Assembly (NCBI GenBank): GCA_016928755.1
Contig: JAFGKB010000180.1
Coordinates: 1-22,433, forward strand
Source: Anaerolineae bacterium
GTDB lineage: Bacteria; Chloroflexota; Anaerolineae; B4-G1; SLSP01
DNA: 22,433 nt
Reading direction: 5' to 3'
The notes beneath the pieces are model-generated. The model did no database searches. It was not told the DNA's origin and saw nothing but the letters and a program-made list of their open reading frames with translations. This document shows, piece after piece, positions 16,861-22,433 of the stretch (positions within the stretch are counted from its first letter, which is position 1; each line of letters starts with the position of its first letter). A program made the translations under genes and the position numbers.

Positions 16861-18579
16861 ATGTCAGGATTACGTGAATTATTTCAGCCACCGGTATTTG
16901 AAGAGACCACAATGACTAAAACTGCACAAGACTTACACGCGCTTTCACTATTAGTCACGGTTGTCTCTATTATAGTAACAGGACTGGCTTTAGTTATTAA
17001 CGTGCCTTTGGACCTGGTTATAACATTTGAGGTGCCGATCCTTCTTGTGAACTTAGCAACACTATTTTTGCTACGGTTTGGATATATTCAAGAGGCCAGT
17101 CGCTTCTTCATATGGACCTTGTGGTTAGTATTTTCAATTCTGTTGTTTGTTGCTTATGATATAAAGGATAGTGTTTTCACAAGTTATCTATTTGTGATTA
17201 TTAGCGCGTATTTACTTCTCGGCCGTCAAGCCGGTATTCTCTTTGCCGGACTTAGCCTGGTAATGAGCGGGGTATCCACAATCTTTATCAGCGACATTAT
17301 TGAATTCTTTGCCATCCCCGGGTTTCAGATTCTGGGACGTGAAATCATCTTGATACAAGGCGTGACTTTGTTATTGTCTGTCTTTGCCTTGCACTTACTG
17401 ACCCGGCGTATAGATACGGTGCAAACCGCGTTAACAGCAGCGGAAAGTGCATTGGCTGACCTGCGGGTAACATCACAACACCAGTTCGATAGTGTGAAAA
17501 GGGAACTTGGATTGGAATTAAGTATGCTGCGGAAAGCTGCGAATGTTGTGCGGGGAATTCCCGATATTAGCGATTTAGATAGATTGCTGATGGTTTCTGC
17601 GGACGCTATCGGCGAGAGTTTTGATTTCAACCATGTCGGGATATATATGGTGGATCCCATCGAGGAGATGGCTGTATTATGGGCTGCGTCTTCGGAGTTA
17701 GGGAAATACATGGTGGCAGAGGGATACCGATTGCCATTGCATGAGTCAGCAACTTCTGATACCCTTAATAGTATTACCCAGGTTCTGAACACTGGCCAGC
17801 CGTTTGTCTTGGAATTTTTACCGCGTAATGTGGATTTCCCGCTCTCCCGTTCTCAAGCTGTAATCCCGTTGTATGCACAAAATCAGATCATTGGTGCCCT
17901 CGATGTTCAGGCTAAGGAACCGAGTGGGTTTGGAGAAGCTGTATTGGAGGCCCTGGATGTAGTGGCTGATTTGTTGGCTAATTCGGTTGTGAATGCCCGG
18001 CTATATTCAGAGAGTATGACAGCTCTGGCCGCCTTGCGCCGGTCCTCAGGTCAGTTGACTTTGGAGTCGTGGATAGAGTTTGTGAGTGCCAGGACACGGC
18101 TAGGCTATGAGTTGGATGATAAAGGATTGCGCCCGCTAAAAGCGGGGGAAACCGTTACTCCTTTTGAAACGGGTGGCTCATTTATGAGTCCACTGGAGGC
18201 CGATGCACGGCATTTGGAACTACCGGTCATGGTGCGTGGTCAGGTTATTGGTTATTTGGATTTGGATAAGTCGGAAATAGCCGGCTCTTGGACGCAAGAC
18301 GAAATTGAGCAATTAGAACCCTTAGTCGAACAATTGGGGTTGGCTTTGGATAGCGCGCGGCAATTTGAGGACACACAGTTGCGGGCTGAACGGGAGCGGT
18401 TAGTGGGGGAGATTTCGGCTCGTCTGGCGCGGACATTGGATGTCGAAACGATGCTCAGGGTTGCTACGCAGGAGTTAGGGCAGTTGCCTAATGTCTCCGA
18501 GGTCGCAGTGCACTTGGGCGGTGAAAGTCGTCACATCACCACCGGATTACTTCCGCCGGTTGAAAGTGATGCGGATTAG
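16861..18579 (+). CDS. Six-TM sensor with divergent GAF and half-GAF module, no output domain
   Basis: 572 residues from the ATG at 16861 (578 if TTG 16843 is used). About six hydrophobic segments occupy residues 28-180, from LHALSLLVTVVSIIVTG to TLLLSVFALHLL. A coiled coil (183-228) leads to a GAF domain at about 236-380 that starts with FNHVGIYMVD and ends LANSVVNARLY. It lacks the ALDVGxDAV segment and has SRSQAVIPLYAQNQIIGALD instead. The linker keeps W (about 404) and GYELDDKG but has lost the YG pair (RRSSGQLTLESW). The shortened GAF-like unit is 444-499 (LPVMVRGQVIGYLDLDK) and the stub 506-572, with LARTLDVETMLRVATQE replacing MRETLD. It is the most diverged of the three six-TM paralogues. 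The gap to the upstream gene is 7 bp. Input signal unknown and no catalytic domain seen. Confidence 0.84.
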   Translation: MSGLRELFQPPVFEETTMTKTAQDLHALSLLVTVVSIIVTGLALVINVPLDLVITFEVPILLVNLATLFLLRFGYIQEASRFFIWTLWLVFSILLFVAYDIKDSVFTSYLFVIISAYLLLGRQAGILFAGLSLVMSGVSTIFISDIIEFFAIPGFQILGREIILIQGVTLLLSVFALHLLTRRIDTVQTALTAAESALADLRVTSQHQFDSVKRELGLELSMLRKAANVVRGIPDISDLDRLLMVSADAIGESFDFNHVGIYMVDPIEEMAVLWAASSELGKYMVAEGYRLPLHESATSDTLNSITQVLNTGQPFVLEFLPRNVDFPLSRSQAVIPLYAQNQIIGALDVQAKEPSGFGEAVLEALDVVADLLANSVVNARLYSESMTALAALRRSSGQLTLESWIEFVSARTRLGYELDDKGLRPLKAGETVTPFETGGSFMSPLEADARHLELPVMVRGQVIGYLDLDKSEIAGSWTQDEIEQLEPLVEQLGLALDSARQFEDTQLRAERERLVGEISARLARTLDVETMLRVATQELGQLPNVSEVAVHLGGESRHITTGLLPPVESDAD

Positions 18580-18605
18580 AGTGGGCGGTTTGAGGAGTTT
18601 GTCAG

Positions 18606-21600
18606 ATGGATGATAACGTGAAATCTAAGGGGCAACTTATAACAGAGCTGCAGGCAGCTCAAGAACGTATCGCTTCTTTGGAAGCTGAGTTGGCGGCACT
18701 ACAAGAACAACATACTGGGGATCTTTCCCCACAAGGCCGTGAATCTGAGATTGAGATGACGGCTATTTTCGCTGCGATGTCAGATGTTATTTTGGTTCTG
18801 GATGCTGAGGGTCGCTATCTCAAAGTTGCACCTACGAATCCTGGTCTTTTATACAAACCCCCGGAAGAGCTGGTAGGAAAGACGCTTCATGAACTGTTTC
18901 CCCAGAATGTTGCGGACCGGTTTTTTGGGTATATTCAACAAGCATTGGAGACCGGTGAGCCTGTGCATTTTGATTACCCGCTGCCAATTGCAGATCAAAC
19001 CCTATGGTTTGATGCGACCTTAACACGCATGCATGATAACGCCGTTGTTTGGGTGGCACGAAATGTGACGGCTAGTCGGCTGGCTGCACAACAGTTGCAG
19101 TTACAAACATTAATGTTAGAAGTTGCTGCGAATGGTATCGCGATTACTGACTCTCGGGGCCATATTATTTGGGTAAATCGTGCATTCTCGGAGCTAACTG
19201 GTTATGAACGCGAGGAGTTATTAGGTAAAACCCCTCGGGTACTGAAATCGGGTGTTCATGATGCCGCTTTCTATGCTGAGATGTGGCACACGATTTTGGC
19301 CGGCAATGTCTGGCAGGGGGATTTAGTCAACCGGCGCAAGGACGGCAGCTTATATTATGAAGAGATGACGATTACGCCGGTAAAAGATGAGAATGATGAC
19401 ATATCCCATTTTATCGCCATCAAGCAGGATGTTACTGAGCGGCAAGCGGCTGCCCAAGCCTTAGAAGCGGCGTATGAGGATTTGGAAAAACAGGTAGCGG
19501 CGCGTACTGCGGAATTGGTCACTGCCAATGCCCAGTTGGAGAAACGGGTCCAAGACTTGGCCGTTATTAATGAGGGGGGCAAGACCATCTCCGCTGCGTT
19601 AGATTTAGACGAGTTATTACGAGCTTTACACGAACAGGTGCGTAGAATTGTGGAGACGGATAATTTCTATGTTGCGCTTTACGATCAAGATGAAGATATA
19701 TGGCAGATCCCTTATTGGTTTGATCATGGTGTCCAACAACCCCCAGTGCGCTATGAGGTCGGTGAGGGCTTGACCGGCCATATTATCCGTACTCAAAAAC
19801 CATTGTTCTTCCGTTCTCCGGAGGAAATTATCGCCTTTAATGAGGAACGGGGGCTGGAACGGATTGGAGATCAGGCCCAATCCTGGATGGGTGTGCCTTT
19901 ATTGGCCAGGGATGAGATTGTAGGTGTGATGGGGGTACAAGATTATGAGCACCCCAATTCCTATACAGAAGCTGATTTATATGTATTCTCAACCTTGGCT
20001 ACCCAGGCCGCTATCTCATTAGAAAACGCACGGTTATTTCAGAATATTAATATGGCCCGCGATGCTGAACAGCAACGTTCAGAGCAGCTACGCCAACTTA
20101 ATGCGTTAACTGCAAGATTGTCTAATGCCCAGGCTGCGTTGTCACGTGCTGTAGATGAGGCCCAAATTCTGGAAGCCTTAGTAATGGGGTTAGGATTTAC
20201 AGAAGGTGCACGCTTGACCCTCACCTATTTTGACGTAGATGCGCAGGGGATACCGGTTACTGTGCGGACTGTAGCTGCTTGGCATAATGGTAAGATTGAT
20301 TTGGACTATCCCGGTCTAAATATGACGGTCGCTTTGGATAAATTTCCCCTCGCGGGGTTGGTTTTGCGAGATTCTACGGGAATGCACTTTATCCCAGATG
20401 TTACCCAGGATACGGAACTCGAACCGGCAGCGGTTCAGTTATTGTCTCAGTGGCAGGTAAAATCTGTGCTGGTTGTTCCCCTTCACCGTGCCGGGCGTTG
20501 GTATGGCTCGCTACTTGTAAATTGGCTGGATATATATACCTTGGATGCTGATACCGAGTTTGTGTTATCCCGCTTATTGGAGTCGCTAATATCGGTTGTT
20601 GCGTTGCGCCGGACTTATCTGGCTCAACAACGTGCAAACCTAGAGAGTGCGCGCCGTGCCGTTCAGCTTAGTACGGCTGCTGAAGTCTCCCGTTCCGCCT
20701 CATCGATCCTAGACCTGGATATCTTGTTACCTCAGGTTGTCCAGTTGATTCAAGAGCGGTTTGACCTTTACTATGCAGGTATCTTTCTCGTTGACCAATC
20801 AGGGACACGGGCAACACTACGGGCGGGCACAGGTGAGGCCGGGCGTACTATGTTGGCTCGTAATCATGGTTTTGAGCTTGGGAGTGCCTCTATGATCGCA
20901 GCCTGCATTGAAGATGGTAAACCCCGCATCGCACTGGATGTGGGAGAGGAGGCAGTGCGTTTTAACAATCCCCTGTTGCCGGAGACCCATTCTGAGATGG
21001 CTTTACCCCTGATCAGCCGCGACCAAGTGATTGGGGCCATGACTTTCCAGGATTCACGGCCAGAGGCTTTCTCTGCTGAGGATATTACAGCCTTACAGAC
21101 TATGGCGGACCAGTTAGCCAACACTATTGCTAATGCTCAGTTGTTTGCCCAGACTCAGGCGTCTCTCGCTGAGACTGAGGCACTTTATAATGCTGTCCGT
21201 AACCTATCTGCGGCCCAATCCTTGGATGAAATGTTGGCTAATGTTATGCACCAGATTTCTACGGTTGATATTAACCAGGCCACTTTGTTATTGGTTGAGC
21301 CAGACCCGGAAAGTGACACCGAGTGTCTTGTTGCTCATGCTAATTGGCATAGTGATTTAGGTTTGGACCCTATACCCCTTGGAACCCGCTTAACCACAGA
21401 TGTATTTAACTTTGGGGGCGAGCAAGATGCCCACGAACCTATTTTTGTGGATGATATAGAACTTAATAAGCAACTTGGGGGCGATGTAAAAAACCTATTA
21501 TTGCAGCGTGGAATTATGGCCATTGCTTTCTTCCCCTTGTGGGCCGCTTCACAGCAATTAGGGATGTTGATGTTAGCCGTTAGGCAGTCCCATTGGTTCT

Positions 21601-21917
21601 CAGAGCGTGAGGTACAGTTCTATACGGCATTGGCCGGACAGATGGCGGTAGCTATTGAACGACAGCAATTATTTGTTGCAACGGAAAGGCGTGCGCGGCG
21701 TGAACGGTTATTACGTGAGATTACAGAGAGCGTGCGGGGTTCGATGGACCCAGAGACTATTATGCGAACTGCGGTACGTGAACTAGGTCATGCTCTTGGA
21801 CGTCCGGCCTTTGCTCAACTGGGTGATCAAGAGAACTTATTACAAGCGGTATCTTTCCCAGGAAATGGGCAAATGGGTGAGGATGAGATAGCACCAGGAG
21901 GCGAGCACAATGAGTGA
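18606..21917 (+). CDS. Soluble multi-sensor protein: PAS-PAS-GAF-GAF-GAF-GAF, no output domain
   Basis: 1103 residues with no signal peptide or TM, so cytoplasmic. An N-terminal coiled coil (8-37) precedes PAS1 (48-158, MTAIFAAMSDVILVLDAEGR), PAS2 with PAC (166-282; NGIAITDSRGHIIWVNRAFS, WQGDLVNRRKDGSLYYEE, IAIKQDVTER), a second coiled coil (280-320), GAF1 (325-477), divergent GAF2 (495-670), GAF3 (700-847) and GAF4 (860-1022), and the family stub (1030-1103). GAF3 belongs to the same subtype as the membrane sensors (YYAGIFLVD, RIALDVGEEAV, SEMALPL). There is no H-box, HATPase, GGDEF or receiver domain although this architecture usually ends in one. GAGGAG at 18592-18597 fixes the start. The end overlaps the next ATG by 8 bp. 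As the only non-membrane family member, it may be an intracellular sensor or a hub for the membrane proteins (inference). Confidence 0.88.
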   Translation: MDDNVKSKGQLITELQAAQERIASLEAELAALQEQHTGDLSPQGRESEIEMTAIFAAMSDVILVLDAEGRYLKVAPTNPGLLYKPPEELVGKTLHELFPQNVADRFFGYIQQALETGEPVHFDYPLPIADQTLWFDATLTRMHDNAVVWVARNVTASRLAAQQLQLQTLMLEVAANGIAITDSRGHIIWVNRAFSELTGYEREELLGKTPRVLKSGVHDAAFYAEMWHTILAGNVWQGDLVNRRKDGSLYYEEMTITPVKDENDDISHFIAIKQDVTERQAAAQALEAAYEDLEKQVAARTAELVTANAQLEKRVQDLAVINEGGKTISAALDLDELLRALHEQVRRIVETDNFYVALYDQDEDIWQIPYWFDHGVQQPPVRYEVGEGLTGHIIRTQKPLFFRSPEEIIAFNEERGLERIGDQAQSWMGVPLLARDEIVGVMGVQDYEHPNSYTEADLYVFSTLATQAAISLENARLFQNINMARDAEQQRSEQLRQLNALTARLSNAQAALSRAVDEAQILEALVMGLGFTEGARLTLTYFDVDAQGIPVTVRTVAAWHNGKIDLDYPGLNMTVALDKFPLAGLVLRDSTGMHFIPDVTQDTELEPAAVQLLSQWQVKSVLVVPLHRAGRWYGSLLVNWLDIYTLDADTEFVLSRLLESLISVVALRRTYLAQQRANLESARRAVQLSTAAEVSRSASSILDLDILLPQVVQLIQERFDLYYAGIFLVDQSGTRATLRAGTGEAGRTMLARNHGFELGSASMIAACIEDGKPRIALDVGEEAVRFNNPLLPETHSEMALPLISRDQVIGAMTFQDSRPEAFSAEDITALQTMADQLANTIANAQLFAQTQASLAETEALYNAVRNLSAAQSLDEMLANVMHQISTVDINQATLLLVEPDPESDTECLVAHANWHSDLGLDPIPLGTRLTTDVFNFGGEQDAHEPIFVDDIELNKQLGGDVKNLLLQRGIMAIAFFPLWAASQQLGMLMLAVRQSHWFSEREVQFYTALAGQMAVAIERQQLFVATERRARRERLLREITESVRGSMDPETIMRTAVRELGHALGRPAFAQLGDQENLLQAVSFPGNGQMGEDEIAPGGEHNE
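21896..21901 (+). promoter_or_regulatory. Perfect Shine-Dalgarno inside the preceding gene
   Basis: AGGAGG lies eight bases before the ATG at 21910, within the last codons of the PAS-GAF gene. It is the strongest ribosome site in the window. It fixes the start of the overlapping downstream gene and indicates efficient, independent initiation as well as coupling. Confidence 0.7.
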
Positions 21918-22433
21918 GCCTATGCATACTGAACTTTGTAATGCTCAGTGCCCTAAGTTAGCCAGTATACTTAAAGAACGTTTGGTGGAACTCGCTGGGG
22001 TGTATGCTCAACATCTGGAGCGGATAGGCTGGTATGCAGCTTTCTCCCCCCAAGTACGTCTGGATATCGCCAACCGTGATTTAGAGGCGATGATTGCCGC
22101 TTTAGAGGCGGGGAATACACGGCAGTTTGTAGAGCTGATCTCTTCCCAGGCGGCGATGAGAATCGAGCAAGACTTTAATTACTTCGATTTTATTGAAGCG
22201 CTGTCTGCTTTGGAAAAAGTTCTGTTAGCGGCTATCCAAAACATTGATGAAGCCGGGGTGGCCTTTGTATGGCAGGCTTTGGCCGGCGCGCGCGAGGTCG
22301 TTTTTGGATTGACTGCGGAGCGTTTTGGTACTTCGGAAGAACAGTTCCGTGAGATTGTCAGCCGTTCAATGGTCGGTATTTTCCGGATGGCGTTGGATGG
22401 CGAGGTATTGGATGCTAATCCGGCAATGTTACA
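21910..22433 (+). CDS. RsbR-like helical sensor domain followed by PAS, 3' end outside window
   Basis: 174 complete codons are visible and the frame remains open at the window edge. Residues about 15-135 are almost wholly helical (LASILKERLVELAGVYAQHL, MIAALEAGNTRQFVELISSQ, LAGAREVVFGLTAERFG), which resembles the RsbR/RsbRD N-terminal sensor domain of stressosome-type proteins. From about residue 139, TSEEQFREIVSRSMVGIFRM followed by ALDGEVLDANPAML is the opening of a PAS domain. There is no TM or signal peptide. The family assignment of the helical part is from pattern only. In known relatives such N-termini precede PAS/GAF domains and then a STAS domain or a histidine kinase, so this gene could carry the missing output, but the sequence ends before that can be seen. 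The ATG overlaps the previous gene by 8 bp and has a perfect AGGAGG. Confidence 0.7.
   Translation, partial: MSEPMHTELCNAQCPKLASILKERLVELAGVYAQHLERIGWYAAFSPQVRLDIANRDLEAMIAALEAGNTRQFVELISSQAAMRIEQDFNYFDFIEALSALEKVLLAAIQNIDEAGVAFVWQALAGAREVVFGLTAERFGTSEEQFREIVSRSMVGIFRMALDGEVLDANPAML

Noticed and set aside
19464..19566. Candidate histidine phosphorylation region in the coiled coil after PAS2 of the soluble protein
   Set aside because: PAS-PAC followed by a coiled coil often leads to HisKA, but this segment has no His-Glu pair and leads into GAF1. No ATP-binding N, G1 or G2 box exists downstream.
1..22433. Repeated GAF segments as a DNA repeat or mobile-element array
   Set aside because: Similarity is at protein level between diverged paralogues. 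I see no near-identical long DNA repeats, terminal inverted repeats, transposase or integrase.

Overview
The window is a single, tightly packed, plus-strand run of twelve genes (the first and last are cut by the window edges). No gene is supported on the minus strand. I see no rRNA, tRNA, CRISPR, transposase, integrase or intrinsic terminator. Nine of the twelve genes encode members of one paralogous family: a variable input region, then a coiled coil or HAMP, a complete GAF domain, a conserved linker, a shortened second GAF-like unit, and a stereotyped C-terminal stub of about 50-60 residues. GAF-rich proteins of this style, with repeats of the type 'MRETLDxDxxLqTAxrEI', are familiar to me from Chloroflexota (Anaerolineae and relatives). 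That is the organism I would guess, but it is inferred from protein style and not from a phylogenetic marker.

Layout. 1-414: 3' end of a GAF protein. 427-2700: sensor with a fused periplasmic binding-protein-like domain. 2710-4425: six-TM sensor. 4415-6172: free periplasmic binding protein that resembles the glycerol-type (GlpV-like) family. 6176-8674: TM / large extracytoplasmic domain / TM / HAMP sensor. 8676-10475: second six-TM sensor. 10533-11537: NMT1/ThiY-like binding lipoprotein, preceded by a strong hairpin. 11641-14616: sensor carrying both a six-TM region and a dCache-HAMP unit. 14628-16853: dCache-HAMP sensor. 16861-18579: third six-TM sensor. 18606-21917: soluble PAS-PAS-GAF-GAF-GAF-GAF protein. 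21910-end: start of a protein with an RsbR-like helical N-terminus followed by a PAS domain.

Working together. Most junctions overlap or are under 30 bp, so this reads as one operon with translational coupling; the two larger gaps (57 and 103 bp) flank the lipoprotein gene. None of the nine family members shows a histidine kinase, GGDEF, EAL, SpoIIE, receiver, STAS or methyl-accepting signalling domain. Their inputs differ but their cytoplasmic halves are nearly interchangeable. The simplest reading is a multi-input sensory array that assembles through shared coiled-coil/GAF parts and hands its signal to an output component encoded outside the window, possibly by the gene beginning at 21910. 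That reading is inference. What the sequence shows is the tandem array, the shared module and the absence of an output domain.
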